A stretch of DNA of 64,000 nucleotides from Naematelia aurantialba. Lineage: Eukaryota; Basidiomycota; Tremellomycetes; Tremellales; Naemateliaceae. The stretch spans positions 434,001-498,000 of the forward strand of contig JAKFAO010000011.1 of assembly GCA_021527695.1 (NCBI GenBank), in the 5' to 3' direction. Each line of letters starts with the position of its first letter. Position 1 is the stretch's first letter. The translations under genes and the position numbers were made by a program. Of the stretch, positions 26,915 through 40,375 are shown one piece after another. The notes beneath the pieces were generated by a model. That model searched no databases, was not told where the DNA came from, and saw only the letters and a list, made by a program, of their open reading frames with translations.

Positions 26915-29900
26915 TCACCCGCCATTCTCGAATCGTTTCAACATGTCCACGGCTGACGGCTTGCGGTCGATCTCGGGTCTATCAGCGACGGGTCCTGCTC
27001 CGCTGCTCTTGCGGCTCCTGCCGATAGAGAATCCGCGCATGAGTGTCCGCGGCGCGGTACCCAGGGCGGAAAATGCGCTGGCGCCTCCTGGGCTCGTGCC
27101 GCTACGGCTGGCGCTGGGCAACTCGCCGTTCCCCGATCCGACGAGGCTGTCGGCGTCGGCTGCTGGTGCTGATGCTGGTGCTGGTGCTAATGCTGATGCG
27201 GGTGCTGATGCCAATGCTGATGCGGGCGCTGCAGGGCCAAGCGGAGAGGGGTGCGGCCTGGGCGGGCTGATCCTGAATGGTCCCATGCCATCTTGTCCCG
27301 TGCCGATGGCTGCAGCAGGCGAAGGGGATAACGAGCTCGTCGAGGCTTTCCTCAGCACCCTCCGCGTCAAGTCTGGTACAGCCAGGGGAGGGAGGGTAGA
27401 CGGCGACACTGATGCTGAGACTGAGACCGAGGTGGAGCTGCCTTCGCCACTCGGACTGTGGCTGCTCGTGACTGCCGCTGCAGGGGCGGCTTTGCTCGCG
27501 CCAGTGATCGGCAGACCGCGAGGATGAGGATGCGAGGACGCAGACGAGGCGACACTCGCCGGGCGGCCAAGCGACGACGGCGCGAACACGGGGTGCTGTG
27601 ATGGTGACGTCGCAGAGGTGCGGGACGGTGCGCGCGTATGTACCATACTTGAAGGCGCGGTGGTGCTGCCCACAGCAGCAGCAGCAGCTGGAGGTTGCAC
27701 GATAAAAGTCTGCGCTCTTGGCGATGCGTTCGGCGCTGCTGGCACGGACGTCGATGTTGGAGAGCCTTTCGACAGGGTGTCACGAGGTAACGGTATATCG
27801 CTGAGCTTCGGAGTCGAGGGGGATGCGGGCGCGGCATCTGCCTCTGGTTCCGGCGAAGGCGAAGATGGCGGGAGATCGGCCTGTAAGGATACTTCGGTGT
27901 CGCCATTGTCGCCGCCTTGAGCATCCGTCACGCTGGGCATGGGTGGAAAGTAGCCGCTGTCGCTGCGTCGACGATCCGGAGGGAACGGCGTAATCGCACT
28001 GTCAAGACCATCGGTCGCAGACTCCCGTCGCTGTTGCGCCATAGGCGGACTCGTGACTGATCCTTGAGACGGTTCAAGACGGTGGCCCGTCGAGGTCGAC
28101 CGGCGAGATAGGCGAATCAGAGATGGATTGAACTCCTCCACGTGGTGCACATAATATCGCAAGCCATCAGCCAATCCGAACGGATTCGTCGCTTGTGACT
28201 ACTGAGCGTCAGCGCTTGTCGCCACATAAATGACACGTCGCCGACCTCTCCTCCGCTGGCAACCGCCTCGTCGGTCTTGACGATCCTCGCTATCACCCAT
28301 TCTCGATTGACCATCTGAGCTTGCTTCTCTTCGTCCACTTTAAGAAAGTGATGTGGTGCCGATACTGTCCAGCGTGAGCGCTTTTAGTAGGAGTTCATGG
28401 CAAAGCTCACTGTTGAATGCGGCCCAGGATCTGGCAGCGGCATTACGAGTGGGCAAGAATAATGCCTAGCCGACTCAGTTTGGATTGACGTGACTGATTG
28501 ACAAACTCACAAGATCGCCTTTTGTGAAATTCGCAAACGATATCTTATTCTTCGCCGCATCGCGATACTGCCTGCTCGCCTTGTTCCACTTCTTCACCAA
28601 CGCGATCGTTCTGGTCACTGCCTCGCCAAATGCAGCTAAATCAAACGCCTGCGCTTGAGCCAGACTGCGTACGAGTACGCTCTCTCGAAGCTCGTCCTTG
28701 CTCGACACGGAAAGCGTCGCGCTCTGCGGGGTCTTTGGACGCACAATCGTCGTGGATGCGTTGCCAGAAATGGTCGCAGAGGCATTTATGGCAGACAAGA
28801 CGCGTTGACAGGTCTCGTAATACTGACGAGCCAGATCGACAGCATCCCTAGCTACATCAGATTGGTGTGATCTTTCCTGTAACATTGCTGTCGAAGAGTC
28901 CTTGAGCATCGCTAGTTCATCCGCAAGACCCATTTCGCGGCGTTGGGCATCGCGAAGCTGTGCTTTGGTGAACGACAATTCGGCTTTCAGGCCATCTGCC
29001 TGTCGTGTTGCGGTATTGCGAACTGCCGACAGCTTGTTCTCCATTTCTACCTTGATGTCTTCGAGTTGCTTGGTCAGTGTGAGATTCTGGTGCTCGAGAA
29101 CCGCCCTATCGCCATCTGCTTCGGCAATTCGGTCGCGCATCGCACGCTCCGCTTCCGCCGACTGATTTCTCAGCGCCGTGTCTCGCTCCGCCCGCGCGCT
29201 CTGTAGCTGCTGCGACGTCGCGGCCAGCTCTGCGCGCAGGCCAGCAATTTGAGACTCAAGGTTGGTGCCAAATTGTTGAGCGGTGCTTAGAGCTTGAAGC
29301 GACTTTGACCGTTCGTCTTGCAAGCTCTGCATTTGCGCAATATGCGTCTGTTCGGCATTCTTCAAGCCATCGACGTCGAGCAAAGCTTCTTGTAGCCTCA
29401 CGCCAAGATCGGTTGCTCGGTCTTTCTCTTGCGCCAATTCCGCCTGGAGCGCCGCAGTGAATTCGAAATGATCTTCGTATTCTCGGGCTTTCTCCTCTCG
29501 CTCTCTGCTCCGCTCCACCAATTCCGCCGAGCGAGCTTGCCGAGCCATGATTTCTTCTCCCAGATCATTTCGTACACGGACGAGCTGCTCTTGCAGGTCT
29601 CCTTGCCGACGCTGCAAAGCGGCATTTTCCGACTCGTGGCGCTCTTCGAGCACCCTAATGTGCGCTTGATACTCTGCATGCAAGCCGCTGAGCGCCTTGT
29701 CATGTTCGGCCTGACGGATTGTTGACTCATCCTGATCGCCTGTCTTGGTGGCTATGCTTGTCAGCCTCTATAAGCAAAAGCTCGGGGGACGCACTGAACT
29801 CCCGCAAAACCTCATCGAGTCCCTTACTCGTATCGTCCATTTTGGAGATCAGGGTGGTGAATGCGGCTTCTAGATATTCCACCGGATTTTCAGTATCTTG

Positions 29901-32022
29901 CTCAGCAGCATTGGCGATGTCAGTGTCGGCCTTTAGTTCCTCGATACCGCGTGATATTTCTGTTCTTCAGCGCATGTGCAAATTGAAGCCTCACCGTCTA
30001 AATTGGCTCTGTTCAGATTCATTCTGGCCAATGCTTCCGCACCCGTCACAACCGAGATATCCATGTTGGGTGACATGGCCTCGTCCAGAGGAGTCGTTCC
30101 CCATGGGAGATGGCTGAGCGTATCCGCCTTGATCTGCCTCCGCCGTCCCCGCTCTTTGGCGAGAAATCCCCCGAGGGCATCGGCGAGGCGTGATGCAGTC
30201 CTGTTGAGGTGTTCTGCAAATTCCTTGCGTTGTACGACCTCAACCACAGATGTCACGTAAGCAAACGGCAGCAGGTGCAGACGTGTGAGGTGAGGAAATG
30301 CGCCCTTGTTGCGGAGCTCGGTGTCCAGTACGGTCAAGGGTTGGACGATCTGGGTGATCCGCGATTGAAAGTGCGCCACTTTCCGCAGGTGGATGTGGAC
30401 CTCGAGGGTGTACTCATTCTGATACCTGTCAGCTTGCTATATGGATGATTTCGACGCTCGCACCTTTACATGTGTAAGCGCACTCAGATCATCCCGCATT
30501 GCTTGGTCAAGCTCCATGAGGTCTGGCGGGTGAGCGGCATTCTCTGCACCTGTAGATGGTACTCACCTTGAGCTGCGCCGCCAGGGTTGGTATTGACCAA
30601 TATGGCAACCTGTTCTAAAGCCGCCTCTATCCTAGCGAGACCCTCTTGGAACTCTGCCGCGACCTCTGCCGCCTTCTCCTCGGAAGCCGCTCGCTCGGCA
30701 TCCGAATTGGCAGCCAGCTCGTCCATCTGCTGCGCCAAGTCATTGTACCGATTCACGAGGTCCTCTTCGTCCTTGTCAGCCTTGCATTAATCTGGAAAAG
30801 AAGACGGCTCACCATGAGTTGCGCGACACGACTCCCTGACCTGCTCCATCTTTCGTGGATGGACATAGTCCGCCAGTGTCTTGACCTTGTTCTCTCCCTG
30901 CTTGTCCTGTGACGCGCCGTCTGCGGTCGTCCCGGCGTCCTGCCTCTCCCGCTTCCTGAGGAAGGAGTCATGAATGACGACTTTGGGCAACATGGCCATG
31001 TCGCCGCGTGCAGACTTGATCAGCCGTTCCTGCTCTTGTAGCTCTTTTTCCGCACGGCCAGCAAACGTCTGGAACTCCGCAATGATAGGCGAAAGATGGT
31101 GGAAGAGATTTGAATAGGCGATCTGGACGGCGCGCGACTGTGCTTGGGAAAGAGAGTACAGATGTTGCAGGTGGTCATGTACGATTGCAAAGGGAGCTTC
31201 GGCCTGCTGCAAGTCGTGTAAGGCCATCACTGGACGGCCGCGTCAGCATCGGCACGGCATCAGCCCGCCCCACGGAAGCAGCAACGCGAAGGATCACGTA
31301 CTGTTGAGAGGAGGAGGAAACTCGACTTCCTCTTGTAGCTCTGTTGCCCACTTTTCAGGCTCTGACCAGAAAGTGTCCCGGTTGAACAGATACAGGATCT
31401 GGCGCGGCGACTAGACGACCATGTCAGCAGCCCACACAGACTTACCTTCCCGGCTGAATGGGCCTGGGTCTAGGGATCTCTAGTCCGAGGATTGGAGTCC
31501 AAGAGGCAGATGGCCCTGCCCGGCTGAATGGGCCTGGGTCTAGGGATCTCTAGTCCGAGGTCTCGAGTCCAAGGTGCAGATGGGATCGAGTATGTGAAGT
31601 CTGGAAAGCCGACTGACCTGTGACTGCGAGGCCCCCATCCCGCCGCGCTCCCAAATACTCTCCATGACCTCCTTACGCAGCTCGCGCCCATCGTCGAGAA
31701 ACAGCAGCACATTCTCACTCGCGATCCCAAACTGCCCCGCTACGCTAACCACCAGCTGCTCCAGCCTGACACAATATCGTCAGCTCGACGTACTTGACAC
31801 TCGACACTCGCGGCACAGCGATGGCGCGATGGCGCGATGGTGTGCTGGCGGGGCGGCGACGACACGCCCGGCGGAAGGGCGGAAGGACGGGGAGAATGGG
31901 AAGATGGAACCGGTAGCTGCTGCAGCAAGAGTAAAGAGTAAAGCGCAGACGTACGAGTCCCAGTCTGAGAGCCCTCGGTCGAGTTGTACCACACCTCCAT
32001 CTGACGCCGAGTATACGTCCAT
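26915..32022 (-). CDS. ATG11: Selective autophagy scaffold ATG11
   Basis: Twelve exons: 31955-32022, 31618-31765, 31302-31410, 30841-31229, 30567-30771, 30464-30522, 29995-30418, 29795-29959, 28511-29739, 28411-28465, 28237-28364, 26915-28198 (about 1420 aa). Atg11 links cargo receptors to the core autophagy machinery. N-terminal ubiquitin-like part: MDVYSASDGGVVQLDRGLSD, ENVLLFLDDGRELR, SPRQILYLFNRDTFW. The middle holds helical and coiled-coil segments, longest in the 1229-nt exon. The conserved C-terminal domain follows: LFLPTRNAAARSWAAFN, ISAPHHFLKV, REWVIARI, NPFGLADGLRYYVHHVEE, then about 400 disordered Ser/Pro/Ala residues with APASALAS repeats. Uncertain points: the donor after residue block KMEQ (30841) and the donor at 28237 (28246 also fits). 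An in-frame ATG at 32055 would add 11 residues. Confidence 0.87.
31451..31590. repeat. 70-bp direct duplication in an ATG11 intron
   Basis: CGGCTGAATGGGCCTGGGTC begins at both 31451 and 31521. The first 40 nt of the two copies are identical and the remainder is diverged. Lies in the intron between the second and third ATG11 exons. Confidence 0.9.
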
Positions 32023-32332
32023 GTCGGCACGTACGTTGAGCGCACGCCCATCCAATCCACCGTGACAAGGTAGAAACAGAAAGCCAAGAAGCTCGTCGCC
32101 GCGCGATGATTCAGGACATCGGCGTCAGAAACGCGGAGCCCCCCTCGGCCGGGAGAGCATCCAGAATACAGAGTCCTACTGTTATGCTGATCGCTAATGC
32201 GTGAAAGAGGGGGGGATGGGAGCACGGGTGTCGTGCAACACAGCGCGTTGAACGCGAAATGCATGCCAACTACCAGAAATATCTACAGGTAGATATAGAT
32301 GACGTGCAATATCCCTCGACCGAAAGTGACAT
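32023..32332. other. Intergenic region ATG11 / SES1
   Basis: 310 nt between the ATG11 start and the SES1 stop (both minus). No gene seen; the ORF crossing it on minus (31740-32264) is a shadow of the ATG11 5' exon and intron. Confidence 0.5.
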
Positions 32333-34643
<2,311 letters not shown>

Positions 34644-34997
34644 CGCCCTGTGTGCTGAATCTCAGTGTGAATCAATCTCAGCGTGTATCGAGCCTTGTGA
34701 GGAATGTCGTGAGATGCTGAACCAATGTGATGTGCTCGTTGGTGGAAAAGTTCAGGAGTTGAGCGCGAACTCGAGCTGCTTCCAGTGGAAAGCGTGGCAT
34801 GACGTGGGTTTTCCCTGTTTCCTGATAACGCGTTGTCCGTGCGTCTACATACTGACTGGAAAGAGATGTAAGGCCCCCCAGCCTTGCGTGCATGCATGAA
34901 ATGGGCCCTCAGTATGTGTCATCCAGCTCTCCACGTCTGCAGGATTACCAGCAATAAACGGAGCACAAGGTCACCCCACTACGCCAAGCGCCTCTGC
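34644..34997. other. Intergenic region SES1 / RSA4
   Basis: 354 nt holding the presumed SES1 promoter. It carries a CAATCTCAGTGTG-like motif repeated near 34650-34690. No gene recognised. Confidence 0.5.
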
Positions 34998-37094
34998 CTA
35001 GTTTCTCCATCTGGAAAAAATCATCAGCGAGACAACAGACAACACTGCAGACTCACATCTTGACCGACTTGTCTCTCCCGCCACTGACGACCTTGTCCGC
35101 CACAAAATCGACGCAGTACACCTCGTCCGTATGTCCCGGCAGATCGATACGGATCTTGTACGTCCTCAGGTCCCAGAGCTTGAGCGTCGAGTCCTTGCTC
35201 GCACTGACGAGCATCCTGCTGTCCGCGGACCACGCCACGCGGTACACGGCCGCCACGTGCCCTCGCAGACTAGCTACAAACTTGCCCGTCCTGCCTTCCC
35301 AGATTTTCACGGCATTGTCAAATCCTGCCGAGGCGACGAGCCGCCCGTCAGGCGAGAACGCGACGTGGTTGACCTGCTTTTGGTGGCCCGTGAGCCTGGC
35401 CAGCGGCTTCTTCGGTGTCGCAGTGGTGGAGAATGACGCGGACGCCTGGTCCGGCCATAAGAAGAGCGTGTGGTCGTCAGAGCCAGTGATGAGTGTCTCG
35501 GGGTGCGTAGACGTCACGTTCTTGTACCGCGCTAAAGCGAGGCTCCGAGCGTCGTCCTCGTCTTTCGGTGTCTTGCTGGTATGGTCAAACGGGCCCGTTC
35601 GAAGCACAAAGTCGGTGCTGAGTGCCATAGTGTTGACCCAGTGTGCGTGTTCCGATAGCGTGCGGATGAGTTTACCCTGAGGTTGTCAGCGAGGTACAAG
35701 CTCGTTCTTGTTTGTCATGGACAAGGGCTCTAATGTAAATGGCCAATGAACCAGCGAGTCGCTACTCTCATGACTGATCACGCCCGGTGAATTGTTTGTT
35801 GAATTGTTGGACGGTATTAAGATCGTAGCACCACTCACATCGACGCCAGACCACACCTTGACGGTCCGATCGCTGCTCCCCGTATAGATGACGTTCTCTC
35901 CTCCCCAGCGCACGACATTCACGCTCGCCGCATGGCCCGTCAAGACAAACTCGAGCTTGCGCGTGGCGGTATTCCATATCCGGACAGTCCCGTCTTTCGA
36001 CGCCGACGCTATGCGCGGTGAAGGGTTCTTGGGGGTCGTAAGGTGCAGCGGTTCGAACGCAAGTGACGTGATCCATTTCGTATGACCGAGCAGTGGCTGG
36101 CCGAGCGCCTGCCCAGTCTGCGGCGTCCATAGCCGCACCTGTCCACTTTAGTCCTGCTCTTTGCGGCTACAGCAGACTACGAGAGCTGTGGAATGCGTGG
36201 ATGCTCACTTGGCCATCATGTCCCCCCGTAGCGAGGATTTTCTCCCTGGCGTCCCACTCTACGCACAGCACCCAGCCTTTGTGCCCAGACAGCGTTGCCT
36301 GGTAGCTTGTCAGCTTGGAGTCACGCACGCTGCACGAGGATGTTAGCACTCACTTTGGGCGTTTCCGTCTCCATATCCCATATCCGGCAGGTTGCGTCGC
36401 CCGACCCGGTGGCCGCGTAGCGCCCAGTAGGCGAGTGTGCGCAACAGAGAATCGGTGACGCATGGCCTACGTATTTCAGTTCCATGCATGCAGCACCGTA
36501 GCAGACGTAGAGGAAGATGTATGCAGAGGGAAGCACACAGAGGGAAGGATATAGAGGGAAGCATGTAGAGATCAAACAAAGAGGCAGCATCCGGGATGAG
36601 GTCCAGAACTCACCAGTGAGGGTCGCGCTGCACCTGCCAACGCTCCGCACCCGGAACACCGCCTGGGGCTCACACCACAGCTCAAACACGTCTTCAGGAG
36701 ACCATTTCGGCGCGGTTGACGGCCCGACTTTTGGCTCCAGCGCGTCCTCGAGGATGCTCTTGTTGATCTGCACACGCGCCGGCGCCGAGGACACCGTGGT
36801 GACCTCTCCGTCCTTTCCCCCCTTCTGGCTCTGATTCGGCTTTGGCACAAGGTGAAACGCGTATGGCAGTGGATCTTCAGATTCTCCCCGGAGCTTGTTC
36901 ACCAGCATCTGCAATGCGTCGCGGCCCGTGTTGGCGGGCAGGTTGATCGCTGGCCCAAGGGACGATCCATCCTCGGCCGACTTGAATTGGACCACGACGG
37001 ATGGGATGGGGGTATCGCCCGTCTCGACGGGAGGCTTCAGCGACTGCGAGTAGGCCGAGCGCTGTCGCTTCGGCGGGGGCAGTAGCGTCGCCAT
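34998..37094 (-). CDS. RSA4: Ribosome assembly WD-repeat protein RSA4 (Notchless/NLE1)
   Basis: Six exons: 36614-37094, 36354-36466, 36209-36298, 35839-36138, 35057-35676, 34998-35010 (538 aa). Rsa4 binds pre-60S particles and is pulled off by the AAA-ATPase Rea1/Mdn1 in nucleolus and nucleoplasm. The start MATLLPPPKRQRSAYSQSL is typical, followed by the NLE (ubiquitin-like, MIDAS-binding) domain and a beta-propeller with WD repeats such as GDATCRIWDME, GHKGWVLCVEWD, DGTVRIWNTATRKLEFVLTG, SDRTVKVWSGVD, DNAVKIWEGRTGKFVASLRG, DSTLKLWDLRTYKIRIDLPG and the closing RDKSVKIWRN. The final coding exon is 13 nt; it restores the last IW pair. Start ATG 37094 was chosen over in-frame 37172 because it matches the family N terminus. 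Confidence 0.95.
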
Positions 37095-37323
37095 CTCGAC
37101 TACGGTGCTGATCCACTCGACCTGAAGAGCTACAGACTCAAACAGCAGCAAGAAAATCCAAAATTCAGACATCGACGTCAGGCACGCGCCTCGGGATAAA
37201 ATGCGATAATTAATCCAAAAGATAATCCGGCGACGCTCGCCATTGTTTTGTTGCTGATTTTTCTCTTGTCAATCTCCCAAATTTGTTCCTCTTGGCGACT
37301 GTCCTCCACCTTCTCTGACAATA

Positions 37324-39658
37324 ATGTCTAGCAAGGACGACACTCTGCAAGAGCACCAGGGCCCACAGGATGCAGTGAGTAGGCTCAGCTGCGGCTGGAG
37401 ACTGGAGGCGCAGCAGACGCAGCAGCTGATACCTAGTGCCTCGTACAGGCGAATCTCGCAGACGAGTTCCCGTCGCCCGAGCCACACCGTGCCGCCATTG
37501 ACATGTCGCACGAGCTCGCCAACCAGGCTGCTGCTCAGGCGATCGAGGCAGCCGTAGCCCATGCCGCTCAAGACGGCCATGGCTCGCCATCATTCGAGCA
37601 GCACCACGCTGCCTCTACACCTATACCACAACCAGCAGCACCGGGAGCTGCATCGGCCTCGGCCTCGCGGTACCGCCAGACCACACCTGGCGGAATCGGG
37701 CATGACCACGAGCACGGCCATGGCCAGCTGACGAACAACGAGCAGATTGCCATCTTGCGGGAATCGTATGCGCGAAATCCAAATCCCAGCAAGGCGGACC
37801 TCGAGGCGCTGGCGATCCGGACCGGCCGACCGTGGAACAAGATCCGCGAGTACTTCAGGCAGAGGCGGAACAAGCTCAGAGGGCTAGACGATCTCGCGAA
37901 TATGGAAGAACCAGGACGCGCTACTGGCTGGTACGTCGCGTCCATCCTGTCCCTTTCGGCGCTCTCAACGCTTCGAGACGGCATCCTGACCCCATGCAGG
38001 CTGCAAGTAACCTACCGGTCTGCGCCTCGGACGTCGTTTGTATCCCAGCTCAACCTGTACGAGTCCTACAAAGACCGCTTCGACCCGTACTCCAGCTCGA
38101 CTGCGCTGCTGGGCGGACAGGAGCTGATCGCGCTTGCGTGCGCCACGTTTCCCGGCTGCGAGATGGCCAAGGACGAGGGAGACTACGTCCTGCGAGGTGT
38201 GAGGGAGAAGGACGGCGACGAGCGCGAGGCGTGGGAACGGGGCATGGAGGGCTTGGTCGAGCCGCTCAGAGGTACTAGCTGGTCAGCGCCGATTCCCGAA
38301 GTACGAGACGTGACGCGCTGACGGAGAACAGGCTGTTGAGCCACTACCAACACGCTGCCGACCTGTCGGTGCCTGCTAGTCTGACGCAGACGGATCTCTA
38401 CACTTCGTATGCGACCCGTTTCTCCGCTCTCCTCCCGCCCAGCAACACGTCCGCCGATCCCGCCGAGCCCGCCGAGTGCAACGAGCCCGCAGTGACATCC
38501 GACTTTGACGCCAGCCACGCACCCGACCACGATCCCGACCCTGAACCATCCACTGACCTCTCTGAACAAGATATCGAGACGCTCTTCTCCTCTACGCATC
38601 CCAACCATACCCAGGACGCCCAATCTCTGCACTCGCCGCAGCCCCAATCTCTGCAATCGCCTCAACCCCACGCCCACCCCCAGTCCCAGTCCCAGTCCCA
38701 GTCACAGTCACAGACCCAGACCCAGACCCAGTCCCAGCAGCAGCAGCCGGCATTGCGGGAGCGGGAGAACCGGCTGTTGAACCCGGTGGAGCTCATCAAC
38801 CTCGCGCGCATGACGTTTCCAAAGTGCGAGCCGGTGGTGGACGAGCAGGGCCGGTTTGTGATTCGCGGACTGGAGCGGAGGGACTGGGTCGAGCGCGGTC
38901 GGCATGTACGCCCCGACGATATGTTTCCTTTTGCGCTTGCGAATGGTGAGTCCTCGCTATCTACGAGCCTTCCTTATGATCCCGCCTTACGAGCCTTACC
39001 TCGCCTCCGACGGCTTACGAGCCTGGCTGTCCCCGTTTCACCGTTTCACGAACCACGCTTCCAGCTCAGATCCTTCCAGCTCAGATCCTTCCAGCTCAGA
39101 TCCTTCCTGCTCAGATCCTGCCTGCTCAGATCCTGCCTGCTCAATCCTTGCAATCCTTCCATCCCCTGGCCGAGGGGACCACGAGCACCCGTCCACTTAT
39201 CTCCGACTCTCCACGTCCGTGTGGGCCGTGACACAAGCTGATCCAACGCCGAAGAGCCGAGCCCATCCAGCCCCGCGCACCCACTGACCAGCCTCCTGAA
39301 GCGCAAGCTCGCCCAACTCAACCCTGATGGCTCGCCAGAAACTCTGAAGCGCACTCGGTCCGAGTCGCTCGATATGCCTCAGACGCACTCTCAGCACTAT
39401 CAGCCTCCCCCTCACTACCACCAACAACAACAACAATCGCAACAACAACAACAACAACCGCACCACCAACAACAACAACAACCGCACCAACAACAACAGC
39501 AACACCACCAACAGCAGCAGCAGCAGAATCACCAAAACCAGCACCCGCACCAGCAACAACAGTTAAGCAAGGAAGACCGCGAGCTGGTTGAGGGTCTGCG
39601 GCGGTTTCGGGGCAGCTCGCTGGGCAAGGAAGTGCGGGATGTCTGCGTGCAGCAGTGA
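37324..39658 (+). CDS. Atypical homeodomain protein with duplicated RFX-like module
   Basis: Five exons: 37324-37374, 37449-37930, 38000-38281, 38332-38945, 39255-39658 (610 aa). Probable nuclear DNA-binding regulator. Homeodomain at about residues 111-163: LTNNEQIAILRESYARNPN, then GRPWNKIREYFRQRRNKLR. The core WFQN of helix 3 reads YFRQ, so both Trp48 and the nearly invariant Asn51 are replaced. Two related segments follow: about 196-247 (LYESYKDRF, ELIALACATFPGCEMAKDEG, YVLRGVRE) and about 292-447 (LYTSYATRF, ELINLARMTFPKCEPVVDEQ, FVIRGLERR). The second copy is split by a disordered Gln/Ser insertion. The C terminus has RKLAQLNPDGSP, then long Gln/His runs. The last intron (309 nt) contains a 15-bp minisatellite. 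RFX-like is my inference from the pattern LYxxY...TFPGC. Confidence 0.78.
39061..39150. repeat. 15-bp minisatellite in the last intron of the homeodomain gene
   Basis: Six units, three of CCAGCTCAGATCCTT, two of CCTGCTCAGATCCTG and a decayed sixth. The unit is a multiple of three, so it stays open in reading frames, but it lies within the intron 38946-39254 that is required to join the flanking exons in phase. Confidence 0.85.
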
Positions 39659-40375
39659 TGGTGTGCTGGTGTTGCCATGCTGTACCTGTATCGTTCATGC
39701 TGTACTGTATCGTTCATGCTGTACTGTATCGTTCATGCTGTACTGTATCGTACATCATGTACCTGTACCTTTCATCCTACTCTCGAGCCTGTATTCTGAA
39801 TGGCGTGGATCTGTACACCATCTCATGTACGGCCTAGTTAGTGTATTGTCGCAACCCTTCTCTGGGCAGCCATGTATGCATCGACATGTAGCGTTACATA
39901 GCTGTACTAGTACACGCGGACGTGATAGCTGAGCCACGACCAGGTCGCGCAGTTATCAAGTCTTCCGTCTCCCTCGGTGCGTCCCCTGGTGTCTCTTGAG
40001 TTGGATTCTCGAGATGGAGCAATGTCTACAGCCTCTTGCTCTCTTGCGTGAGAGGAGATCCCGCCTCGTAGCGGGCTGGTAGAGCGTTGCAATCGATTCC
40101 CAACCCACTCGTAACACGCCTGACCCGGATCTCTCACCTCGCCAGGAGTCGACAACCGCGGTTGACTGTGACAAGCAGGCCGAGCAGGGCAAGGAGCGCG
40201 AACAGGACGAGAAGCACGAGAAGAACGAGCAAGACGAGCAGGCCGAGCAACACGAGCAGCTTGCGGTGGGCGAGAAAGCGGGCTAGGACTGACCGACGCA
40301 GATAAAGCATCTACGCCGCTGTCCTCCATATCCGCTGGGCCAAACTCCATCCTCATCCACTTGTCCACGAAGCCG
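39659..40375. other. Convergent intergenic region
   Basis: Lies between the homeodomain gene and DUO1 stop codons. At 40160-40285 the plus strand has an open Glu/Gln/His/Lys-rich stretch without a start codon, and the minus strand an ORF; both look like low-complexity shadow. No gene called. Confidence 0.45.
39676..39760. repeat. 19-20 bp tandem repeat downstream of the homeodomain gene
   Basis: Four copies of CATGCTGTACTGTATCGTT (first one with an extra C). Begins 18 nt after the stop codon, so it is likely transcribed in the 3' UTR. Confidence 0.85.

Noticed and set aside
30784..30829. GTGAGC donor just after CGCGCAACTCATG in ATG11
   Set aside because: It leaves phase 1, and no acceptor before DEEDLVNRYNDL fits; the GTCAGG donor at 30840 does.
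31740..32264. 174-codon minus-strand ORF at the ATG11 5' end
   Set aside because: It is out of frame with the ATG11 exon MDVYSASDGG and covers promoter plus intron; the ubiquitin-like N terminus fits the other frame.
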